Source: Pedobacter aquae
GTDB taxonomy: Bacteria > Bacteroidota > Bacteroidia > Sphingobacteriales > Sphingobacteriaceae
Assembly: GCF_008195825.1 (NCBI RefSeq)
Contig: NZ_CP043329.1
Coordinates: 186,001-250,000, forward strand
Length of the DNA stretch: 64,000 nucleotides
Reading direction: 5' to 3'
Part shown: positions 55,548 to 64,000 of the stretch, piece after piece
How positions within the stretch are numbered: the first letter of the stretch is position 1
Layout: each line of letters opens with the position of its first letter
Position numbers and translations under genes: made by a program
The notes under the pieces: model-generated
The model's input: the letters and a program-made list of their open reading frames with translations, nothing else
Told to the model about the DNA's origin: nothing
The model's database searches: none

Positions 55548-58500
55548 ATGAAGATTAAGTTGTTAAAATGTTTTTTTATAGCTTCATGGATATTGCTTTT
55601 TGTTACAAAAAGTAATGGTCAGCAACTTGATTTAAATTTTTTAAACATTAGCAGTAAAGATGGATTATCATCTAATTTGGTAAACACTATACTGAAAGAT
55701 AAATATGGTTTTATGTGGTTTGGGACTGATGATGGATTAAATAAGTTTGATGGAGAGCATTTTACAGTTTATAGGCATAAAGCTGATGATAATGAGAGTA
55801 TATCATCTAATGAGATTTTGTATTTGTATGAAGATGAAAAAGCAAATCTTTGGATATGTACAGGTTCTGGTTTGGTATTGTACGATAGGAATACAGATAC
55901 TTTTAAAAATATTACTTCAACTAAAGATTTTACAGTAACATCAGTATGTTCTTACAACAATAATATTTGGGTAGCTCATTATTCTGGTTTGATTATTTTT
56001 AATAAAGAAAAAAATACACTAACACAGCTTTCATTAAAAAATAAAGGAGATATAAATTTACTAGCGAAAGGGGTTTTACACATCTTTAAAGACTCTAAAA
56101 ACAGAATTTGGATAGGTACAAATACAGGTTTGTACTCCTATAACTCCAAAAAACAGGAATTAGAGAAATTTTTCCATAATTCAAACCCCGAAAGTATAGC
56201 GAGTGATTATATTAATCAAATTGCAGAAGATTTATTTGGAAATATCTGGTTTGCAACGGATGGTGGTTTAAGTATGTGGGTTAGAAACACTAAAAAGTTT
56301 ATTAACTATAAAAATAATCCTAAGAATATTAATTCACTCAGCAATAACATCGTATATACTTTAGCTTCCGCCTCTGATGGTAAATTATGGGTAGGTACTG
56401 AGGATGGATTAAACATCGTTAATCCAATTACAAAAAAAGTAGAAAGAGTAGCAAAAAATAGTAGAAACAAATATGGTTTAGTAGGGAAATCTGTAAAAGA
56501 GATTTTTTTAGATAATCAAGGAATTTTCTGGATAGCTACATTTAGAGGCGGCATTAATAAATATGACAAAAACCTTGCTTTCTTTAATTTAAGACAAAGC
56601 AATTATTTTGATGTTTATGGCTTAAGTGCACCAGTTGTAACATCTTTTGCAAAGCATACGAAAAACAGCATTTTTATTGGTACAGATGGTGGAGGTTTAA
56701 ATCTTTACCAGGCAGATAATGGATCTTTTAAACACATTACTGTAGCTGATAATCCTAGCGAGGATAAAAATCTTTCTATCCTAGCAATGGAAAATGATGG
56801 AGATAATCTTTGGATTGGGACTTATTTAAATGGGATTTATATTTTAAATACAAAAACGGGTAAGCTTAAGCAAATAAAGGAGGGTAACAACTCTCAATCC
56901 TTGAGTAATAATAATATCTTCTGTTTAAAGCGTGATAGTAAAGGTAACATATGGATAGGCACAAACGGACAAGGAGTTGATTGTTATAACTTGCAAAAAA
57001 ATGAGTTTGTAAATTACTCATCTAAGAAGGTTGGTAAATATAAATTACCTGTAAATGGTTTTATAAGAGCACTTGCAGAAGATAAAGAAGGAAATATTTG
57101 GATTGGAACAAATGGCAGTGGTATAGCTGTTTACAATCCCATAACAGGCAAATCTAAGTTAATAAGTAAAACAAATACCAAATTACCTAATGATAATATA
57201 TACTCTATTTATGTTGCTGTGGATGGTAAAGTTTGGATAGCTTCTGCTGGCGGAGGGTTAACGCATTATGACATAGAAACCGGGAATATGACCTCATTTT
57301 CTGAAGAGCAAGGCTTAGCTAATGGGGTTGTTTATAAAATTATTGAAGATTCTTATGGTAAAATATGGTTGAGTACTAATAAAGGAATAAGTAGCTTTGA
57401 TACTTTTACAAAAAAATTTAAGAATTATTCCTACAATAATGGAGTTCAACGTAGTCCATTTGTAATAGGAGCAGGTTTAAAATTAGATGATGGAAGAATA
57501 TTTTTTGGTGGTACAGATGGATTTAATTACTTCAACCCTAAATTAATAAGCTCTAATAAAAATCAGCAAAAGGTAATACTTACAGATTTAAAAATCAATA
57601 ATTTAAGTGTAAGACCAGGGGAAGACTCACCAATACAAAATCATATTTCCGTTGCTAATGAAATCAATTTGGATTTTAAGCAAAACTTTTTATTAAGTTT
57701 TGTTGCTCTAAATTACTCTTCTCCACAGGAAAATCGTTACTCATATAAGTTAGAAAAATTTGATAAAGAGTGGAACTATATTGGGCAAAGTCAAACAGCT
57801 ATTTATACTAATTTAGATCCAGGAACATATATTTTTAAAGTTAAAGCTAGCAGTGATGCTGGAGACTGGACTACGCCAATTACAGAAATTAAAATTGTGG
57901 TAAACCCTCCATTTTGGAGAACAATATATGCGTTTATACTTTACTTGTTTATTGTCGTATCTGTTTTGTTTTACATTAGGCATAGAGGTATACAAAAGTT
58001 AAAATCAAAATTTGCCTTAGAGCAAGAGAGAATACAAATTCAAAGCTTAATTGAGCAAGAAAGACTTGAGTCTGAAAGAATTCATGAGTTTGATGAAATG
58101 AAAATAAAATTTCTTACAAATATCAGTCATGAATTTAGAACACCAATATCATTAATTATAGGGCCAATAGCTCAGCTTATTCAACAAGAAACAAATTCTC
58201 CAAAGTACCAGCAACTAAATATGGTAATGAGAAACGCTAGAAGACTGTTGAATTTAGTAAATCAATTATTAGATTTTCGAAACATTAGTTCTAACGAAAA
58301 TAAACTAAATACCACTGAGGGGGATTTTATATCTTTTTGCAAAGAAGTTGCCGAATCTTTTAAAGATTTAGCTGAACAAAAAGGAATTAATTTTGATTTT
58401 CAAAGTGAAATTAGCAGTTATTATACAACTTTTGATCATAACAAAATTGAACGTATATTTTTTAATTTATTATCCAATGCTTTTAAATTTACCTTAGAAG

Positions 58501-59660
58501 GGGGCGAAATTATTTTCAAAATTGAAAATGCAAAACGTAAAGAAGGTTTAAAAATAACCATTATTGATACTGGTATTGGGATTGACGAGAATGCAAAAGA
58601 GAAAATTTTTGAGAGATTTTTTCAAAATGAATCAAATCCGGCTATTCTTAATCAAGGCAGTGGAATAGGACTGTCTATTGCTAAAGAGTTTGTTAAAATG
58701 CATGGAGGGGCAATTGAGGTGGAGAGCATAAAAGGCGAAGGTTCTACCTTTATAATCTATTTCCCTTTTGAAAAAATTAAAAATATAGAATCAGCAAAAT
58801 ATAAATTAGATACAAACCAAGATATTAAGTTAACAAACGAAGAGACTGAATTAGAAATCATAGTAGAAAAAGCCTTAAAAAACGAAGTAAAACCCAGTGT
58901 TTTAATTGTTGATGATAATGAAGATTTTAGACATTATTTAAAAGAGAATTTAAAGGAACAATACACTATTATTGAAGCAGAAAACGGAAAAGATGGATGG
59001 CAAAAAGTACTTTCTAGCCATCCACAATTGGTAGTTTCTGATATTAATATGCCTCAAGTTACTGGAATAGAATTTTGTCGTAAAATTAAGTTAGACAAAA
59101 GGACTAAGCACATTCCAGTAATACTATTAACTGCAATAACAGGTGAAGAAAGTCAGATGTTAGGTTTAGAAACTGGCGCAAATGATTATTTAAACAAACC
59201 ATTTAATTTCGAAATTCTACAATTTAAAATTCGCAATTTGTTAACTATGAAAGAACACCTTAAGAATACTTATAGTAAACAAATGAATGTTACTGTAAAA
59301 GAAATTGAGGTAGAGTCTGAAAATGAAAAATTAATGAATAAAGTACTCCATTTTATAGAGTCTAATTTAACAAACCCTAAACTTTCTGTTGAAGAATTAA
59401 GCAGTTATATTGGCATGAGCAGGGGGTCGCTTTATACCAAAATTTTGGAGATGACTGGAGAAACACCTGTAGAGTTTATTAGATCTATTAAATTGAAGAA
59501 GGCGGCTAATTTATTAGAAAAGAGTGATTTAAATGTTGCTCAGATATGTTATGCTGTAGGGTTTTCTACACCAAACTATTTTGCTAGAGCGTTTAAGACT
59601 AAATATAATATGCTGCCATCAGAGTTTATAAATCTCAAGAGAAACAAAGGCAACTCTTAA
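55548..59660 (+). CDS. Hybrid two-component system sensor/regulator of the xylan locus
   Basis: A single 1370-residue inner-membrane protein that senses an oligosaccharide in the periplasm and activates transcription. Signal peptide about 1-24. About 14 propeller repeats with WFGT/IWIGT-type motifs (about 30-700) make two seven-bladed propellers, followed by a Y_Y_Y domain (about 715-790) and one TM helix (about 790-810). The kinase has phospho-acceptor His861 in NISHEFRTP and ATP-binding DTGIGI and GSGIGLSIAKEF. The receiver begins VLIVDDNED near 1119 with acceptor Asp1165 in VSDINMP, and a C-terminal AraC helix-turn-helix pair spans about 1265-1370. Its position directly ahead of susC makes it the likely regulator of the whole locus. 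Confidence 0.93.
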   Translation: MKIKLLKCFFIASWILLFVTKSNGQQLDLNFLNISSKDGLSSNLVNTILKDKYGFMWFGTDDGLNKFDGEHFTVYRHKADDNESISSNEILYLYEDEKANLWICTGSGLVLYDRNTDTFKNITSTKDFTVTSVCSYNNNIWVAHYSGLIIFNKEKNTLTQLSLKNKGDINLLAKGVLHIFKDSKNRIWIGTNTGLYSYNSKKQELEKFFHNSNPESIASDYINQIAEDLFGNIWFATDGGLSMWVRNTKKFINYKNNPKNINSLSNNIVYTLASASDGKLWVGTEDGLNIVNPITKKVERVAKNSRNKYGLVGKSVKEIFLDNQGIFWIATFRGGINKYDKNLAFFNLRQSNYFDVYGLSAPVVTSFAKHTKNSIFIGTDGGGLNLYQADNGSFKHITVADNPSEDKNLSILAMENDGDNLWIGTYLNGIYILNTKTGKLKQIKEGNNSQSLSNNNIFCLKRDSKGNIWIGTNGQGVDCYNLQKNEFVNYSSKKVGKYKLPVNGFIRALAEDKEGNIWIGTNGSGIAVYNPITGKSKLISKTNTKLPNDNIYSIYVAVDGKVWIASAGGGLTHYDIETGNMTSFSEEQGLANGVVYKIIEDSYGKIWLSTNKGISSFDTFTKKFKNYSYNNGVQRSPFVIGAGLKLDDGRIFFGGTDGFNYFNPKLISSNKNQQKVILTDLKINNLSVRPGEDSPIQNHISVANEINLDFKQNFLLSFVALNYSSPQENRYSYKLEKFDKEWNYIGQSQTAIYTNLDPGTYIFKVKASSDAGDWTTPITEIKIVVNPPFWRTIYAFILYLFIVVSVLFYIRHRGIQKLKSKFALEQERIQIQSLIEQERLESERIHEFDEMKIKFLTNISHEFRTPISLIIGPIAQLIQQETNSPKYQQLNMVMRNARRLLNLVNQLLDFRNISSNENKLNTTEGDFISFCKEVAESFKDLAEQKGINFDFQSEISSYYTTFDHNKIERIFFNLLSNAFKFTLEGGEIIFKIENAKRKEGLKITIIDTGIGIDENAKEKIFERFFQNESNPAILNQGSGIGLSIAKEFVKMHGGAIEVESIKGEGSTFIIYFPFEKIKNIESAKYKLDTNQDIKLTNEETELEIIVEKALKNEVKPSVLIVDDNEDFRHYLKENLKEQYTIIEAENGKDGWQKVLSSHPQLVVSDINMPQVTGIEFCRKIKLDKRTKHIPVILLTAITGEESQMLGLETGANDYLNKPFNFEILQFKIRNLLTMKEHLKNTYSKQMNVTVKEIEVESENEKLMNKVLHFIESNLTNPKLSVEELSSYIGMSRGSLYTKILEMTGETPVEFIRSIKLKKAANLLEKSDLNVAQICYAVGFSTPNYFARAFKTKYNMLPSEFINLKRNKGNS

Positions 59661-60267
59661 ATAAAACTCAATTATCAAATCGTCTACACTTTTTGCACAA
59701 TCTAATTTAAATCATTTACATAGCACATATTGATTAAGTAAAAGCAATTTTACTAATCAATAAGCTATTGATACTCTTAGGAGCGATTATTAATTGAATA
59801 ATTTAAATTGTATTCAGCAGCTATTTACTATCCAATATTACCTTTATGAGATAATTTTTTTAAAATTATCGAGTTAAATTACTGTATTTCATAGTTTTAT
59901 GTTTTTTGAACAAAACTATCATTATTTTATACAATTGTACTACTGTTAACATAAGTATACCTGTACATTAGGTTAACTGAATTATAAACGGCAGATTCTA
60001 AATTTTGCCAAATAAACCTAAAACCAAACTTTATGAAAAATTCAACTTAGCAGTAAATTTTCATGAAATTATTTTCATGATATTTTTTAAATAAGATTAA
60101 AACCTAATCAATTATTAACCAAATAAATCAAATGAAGAAAAAAGTACTCCATCCATTAATGAAACGGGCTATTTCAAAATCGCGAATTTTTATTAATTCA
60201 ATATTTATTCAATCAAGACTAAGCTATAGCTTTTAATAAGAATTACTATTCTTTTTAATTTATAATA
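59661..60267. other. Upstream regulatory region of the susC gene
   Basis: 607 AT-rich bases. They include a half-site-like TTTTGAACAAAA near 59905, two TCATGA elements at 60061-60066 and 60075-60080, and a 34-codon open frame at 60132-60236. It probably holds the binding site for the hybrid regulator, but no repeat pair stands out enough to name. Confidence 0.5.
60132..60236 (+). CDS. Short open frame upstream of susC, leader or relic
   Basis: 34 codons starting MKKKVLHPLMKRAISK and ending LSYSF. The basic N-terminus followed by a moderately hydrophobic stretch looks like the start of an export signal, as found in SusC proteins, but it stops 31 bases before the real susC start. It could be a translated leader, a decayed duplicate start of susC, or chance. 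No family match is claimed. Confidence 0.25.
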   Translation: MKKKVLHPLMKRAISKSRIFINSIFIQSRLSYSF

Positions 60268-63200
60268 ATGGAAAAAAACATTAACAAATCATTGACTTTC
60301 TGGCAAAAGTTAATCAGCCCAAGTCATAAATTATTAAAAATCTACATTCCTATATTGATCTTGTTAATTGGGATTGGTTCTGTATCAGCACAAACCAAAC
60401 AAAAAGTAACTGGTAAAATAGTGGATGTACTTAATTCTCCCTTAATAGGAGTAACGGTAACAGTTAAAGGAACAACCATAAGAGCATTTTCTGATATCAA
60501 TGGACTCTATTCAATTGAGTTACCTGCTGATAACCAAATTCTAACCTATTCATTTATTGGGATGATTAGTCAGGAAATAAATGTTAAAGGTAAGAGTATC
60601 GTTAATGTAACTATGAAGGATGATGCTGCAAGCCTTAAAGAGGTAGTGGTTGTAGGTTATGGAATTCAAAAGAAACCTAATGTTGTTGGTGCTATTACCC
60701 AAACAACCAGTGAAGTTTTAGAGCGAACAGGAGGTGTATCTAGTTTAGGTGCTGCTTTAACTGGTAATTTACCGGGTGTAATTACAACAGCAAGTAGCGG
60801 TATGCCTGGTGAAGAAGATCCTCAAATTTTAATCCGTGGTCGTAGTACTTGGAATAACGCAGGTCCTCTTGTGTTAGTGGATGGTGTTGAAAGATCCATC
60901 AATAATATTGATATCACTTCTGTAGAGTCGGTAACTGTTTTAAAGGATGCTTCTGCAACTGCAGTTTTCGGAGTTAAAGGTGCCAATGGTGTAATATTAA
61001 TTACTACAAAAAGAGGTAAAATAGGTAAAGCAGAGATAAGAGCATCTTTAAACACTGTGCTAAAAGATGTTTCCAAACTTCCTGGCAAGCTTGATTCTTA
61101 CGATATGTTCAATGTTAGAAATAACGCCATTGAATATGAATTAGCCTTGAGACCGGATGCATGGGCATCTATAATGCCCATGGAAATCATGCAAAAGTAT
61201 AGAACCCCTGCAAACTTAGAAGAAGCTGAGCGCTATCCGAATGTGGATTGGGTGAACGTTCTATTCAGAGATAATGCCATGTCACAAAACGCTAGCTTAA
61301 ACGTAAGCGGCGGAACATCATTAGTCAAATATTTCACTTCTGTAGATTTCTTAGATGAAGCAGATTTATTCAGAAGGTTTGAAAACAATAGAGGTTACAG
61401 TGCAGGTTATGGCTTTAATAGATTAAATGTTCGTAGCAATTTAGATTTTCAAATTACATCATCCACGGTTTTTAAAGCAAACGTTTATGGTTCAAGAGGT
61501 GTTTCTGAAAGACCATGGATTAACGTAAATCCTTACAACACATGGACAGCGGCTTATTCTACCTCTCCTGCATTATATGTTCCACAATATAGTGATGGTG
61601 CATGGGGCTATTATAGCCCCAACGAACAAATGGGTTTAAACTCTGCACAAATATTATCTACAAGTGGTATTCAAAATTTAACTACTTCTCGTATCACAAC
61701 CGATTTTACTGTAGAACAAAATTTAGGTTTTTTACTAAAAGGTTTAAATGCTAGAGGTACAATATCATTAGATAATACATTTATTGAAAACTCTCGTGGT
61801 ATTAATGATGCAAATAACAACGTACAACGTAAATGGATTAATCCAGAAACGGGTGCTGTAATTTTTAGAGAAGACAAAGACATTAATACGCAATTAGAAT
61901 TTAGAGAAAGTGTTAGATGGAGAAGCAGTGCAGGTCAAGTTGATAACAATGCTACCTACAGAAGAATGTTTTCTCAATTCCAGTTAAACTATGCTACAAC
62001 AATCGCGGCAAAGCACAACATAACAGCGATGGGATTATGGAGTCGTGATCAATTTGCTACTGGAACAGTAATTCCTTCTTATCGTGAGGATTGGGTTTTC
62101 AGAACTACTTATAACTATAAAGGTAAATACACAGCTGAGTATAATGGAGCCTATAACGGGTCAGAAAAATTTGGTCCAGATTATCGTTTTGAGTTTTTCT
62201 CATCAGGTGGTCTAGGATGGGTTATTTCAGAAGAGAATTTTTTAAAGTCTGTAAATCAAATTGACTTATTAAAGATTAGAGGCTCTTATGGTCAAATTGG
62301 TGATGATAGTGGGGCACCTCGTTTCGCATACTTATCAGAGTGGGCATTTGGAGGCAGAACAAGATTAGGTAACACAGGTGAGGCTGCCGAACAAAGTCCT
62401 TACAGTTGGTACAGACAAACTGGTGTTGGAAATCCTAACGTGAGATGGGAAAGAGTTGTTAAAAAGAATATTGGTGTTGAATTCGGATTTTTTAAGAATT
62501 TAATTAGTGGTAGTATAGATTTCTTCCAAGATGATCGTTCAGACATTTTAAGTGCCGGCGGAAATAGAGCAGTACCTTCATACTTTGGTGCAGTTGCTCC
62601 AGTAGCTAACGTGGGTAGAGTTACCTCCAGAGGTTACGAATTTGATATCAGACTTAGTAAATCAATAAATAAGAATTTACGTTTATGGTCAAATATTAAC
62701 TTCACTAGGGCCAAAAACGAAGTAATTGATGCGGATGTACCTCAGTTATTAGATTTATATGCAAAACCAATAGGGAAGCAAATTTTCCAAGCTTATTCAT
62801 TCGTAGACGCCGGTTATTATAACAATTGGGACGAGCTTTATGCAAGTACCATTCATGATGTAAACGATAACCAAAAAATACCGGGTAACTACCATATTAT
62901 TGATTATAATGCTGATGGCATTATTAATGCAAATGATAATATTCCTTATGGTTTCTCGGGTGCCCCTGAAAACACTTACAATGCAACTATTGGTTTCGAA
63001 TGGAAAAGATTTAGTGCATTCACTCAATTTTATGGTGTTAATAACGTAACCAGACAAGTTGTTTTAGGAACATTTAGTTCTCAGAACCCTGTTGCTTATG
63101 AAGAAGGTTCGTATTGGTCTGTTAACAACCAGAATGCAGATGTACCTATGCCAAGATGGTCTTCTACACCAAGCCCATACAATGTTGGTAGCCGATATAT

Positions 63201-63446
63201 GTTTGATGGTTCATACCTCCGATTAAAAAATGCTGAAATCGCTTATACTTTCGATCAAAAGTGGGTTAAAAAATAGGTATGTCTCGTGTGAGAGTTTTTG
63301 TTAACGGAAATAATCTAGCTGTTTGGACAAAAATGCCTGATGATCGTGAAGGAAACTTCCAAGGTCCAGGAGGCCAAGGATGGGCTGCACAAGGCGCTTA
63401 TCCAACAGTGAGACGTTATAATTTTGGTACTAATATTACTTTTTAA
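60268..63446 (+). CDS. SusC/RagA-family TonB-dependent outer-membrane transporter, frameshifted near the C-terminus
   Basis: Imports xylo-oligosaccharides through the outer membrane with TonB energy. Signal peptide about 1-42 (ending SVSAQ); CarboxypepD_reg-like domain about 43-120 (VTGKIVDVLNSPLIGVTVTV); plug from about 125 (VVVVGYGIQKKPNVVGAI) with ILIRGRSTWNNAGPLVLVDG near 187; then the beta-barrel. The first frame stops at 63276 after DQKWVKK. One A added to the A6 run at 63268-63273 lets it continue IGMSRVRVFVNGNN to YNFGTNITF, ending at 63446, the usual SusC terminal strand. The corrected protein has 1059 residues. The susD gene follows 12 bases on. Confidence 0.92.
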
Positions 63447-63458
63447 AAATAATTTTTT

Positions 63459-64000
63459 ATGAAAATATTTAAAAAAACCGCAACAATTTTAGCACTAGGT
63501 GTTATAATGCTTGTAGTCGTTTCTTGTAAAGAATATTTAGACAGAGAACCTGAATCAATAGTTTCAGAAGAAATCGCATTCAAAGATTTTACAAATTTCC
63601 AAGGGTATACAGAGGAATTATACAATTGTATTCCTGATTTCACCAACCGTTACTGGACCAATAGCTGGAACTGGGGCGAAGATGAAATTCAAACAACAGC
63701 TAACACTTTTCACTTTGTAGTGAAAGTTGACAATGGTGATTTTTGGGGCTGGCAAAGAGAGTTTGACGGATGGGGTGCAGGATTTATGGATAATAACGGC
63801 GCTAATACAAATGATGATAGATTTACCAAAGGATTATATCCTTTAGCATGGTATGGTATCAGAAAAGTAAATGTTGGTTTAGCTAATATAGATTTATTAA
63901 AGAATGCTACAGATGAAGAGCGTAATCTAATCAAAGGTCAATTACTATTCTTTAGAGGATGGTTTCATTTTATGTTAATCCAATATTTTGGTGGTCTACC
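63459..64000 (+). CDS. SusD/RagB-family surface glycan-binding lipoprotein, 3'-truncated by the window edge
   Basis: Partner of SusC; binds the glycan and closes the transporter as a lid. Only the first 180 residues or so lie in the window. The lipobox-type sequence VVVSC gives Cys23 as the lipidated residue. After it, KEYLDREPES, the run FKDFTNFQGYTEELYNC and GWYGIRK-like AWYGIRKVNVGLANID and FFRGWFHFMLIQYFGG (a SusD TPR helix signature) confirm the family. It starts 12 bases after the corrected susC stop. The frame stays open to the last base. Confidence 0.9.
   Translation, partial: MKIFKKTATILALGVIMLVVVSCKEYLDREPESIVSEEIAFKDFTNFQGYTEELYNCIPDFTNRYWTNSWNWGEDEIQTTANTFHFVVKVDNGDFWGWQREFDGWGAGFMDNNGANTNDDRFTKGLYPLAWYGIRKVNVGLANIDLLKNATDEERNLIKGQLLFFRGWFHFMLIQYFGGL

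Noticed and set aside
59661-60267. Possible riboswitch or structured RNA upstream of susC
   Set aside because: Very AT-rich with no strong stems or known aptamer-like blocks.

Overview
The window looks like a chromosomal segment of a free-living, plant- or algal-polysaccharide-degrading Bacteroidota, most likely family Sphingobacteriaceae (Pedobacter-like). The support is low-GC coding, SusC/SusD proteins, a hybrid two-component regulator, Bacteroidota-type -33 TTTG / -7 TAnnTTTG promoter boxes, and families such as HYC_CC_PP and the paired YeeE/YedE proteins. The genus is inference. No rRNA, tRNA, CRISPR array, phage or insertion sequence was seen.

Region 1 (1-9.7 kb), metal handling: the 3' part of a CPA1 Na+/H+ antiporter, a Fur-family repressor, a Cys-rich copper-storage-type protein on the opposite strand, an HYC_CC_PP protein, then an operon for a CusCBA-like heavy-metal efflux pump. 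The operon encodes a small metal-binding lipoprotein, the CusA pump, a TolC-like channel and two consecutive CusB-like adaptors, and ends at a clear terminator.

Region 2 (9.77-21.1 kb), alginate use: a FadR-type GntR regulator behind a promoter overlaid by three TTGGTTAACCAA operators, then PL17 oligoalginate lyase, KdgF, an acetylesterase-like hydrolase, an MFS transporter, an SDR (probable DEHU reductase), two PL6 lyases and a PL38-like lyase. Polymer is cut by PL6/PL38, oligomers by PL17, and the 4,5-unsaturated monouronate is linearised by KdgF and reduced to 2-keto-3-deoxygluconate by the SDR. No SusCD pair is present in this locus.

Region 3 (21.2-27.4 kb), reactive sulfur: a Crp/Fnr regulator, a TauE/SafE transporter, a persulfide-dioxygenase/rhodanese fusion, a tandem universal stress protein and two YeeE/YedE sulfur transporters. 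Two CRP-like palindromes sit at identical spacing to the presumed -7 boxes of two of these units. A terminator and an MFS transporter of unknown substrate follow.

Region 4 (27.7-64 kb), a large xylan locus: six GH43, GH3, GH67, two CE1, CE6-like, GH95, GH8, GH127, GH97 and two GH10 enzymes, followed by a 1370-residue hybrid two-component system and a SusC/SusD pair that runs off the window. GH95, GH97 and GH127 beside xylanases suggest a heavily decorated glucuronoarabinoxylan.

Five genes (cusA, the SDR, GH67, one GH10 and susC) are each broken by what looks like one missing base in an A/T homopolymer. Restoring one base gives a full-length family protein every time. The pattern looks more like residual long-read sequencing error than biological decay. 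No wholly novel system was recognised; the most interesting signals are the regulatory architectures of regions 2 and 3 and the enzyme mix of region 4.
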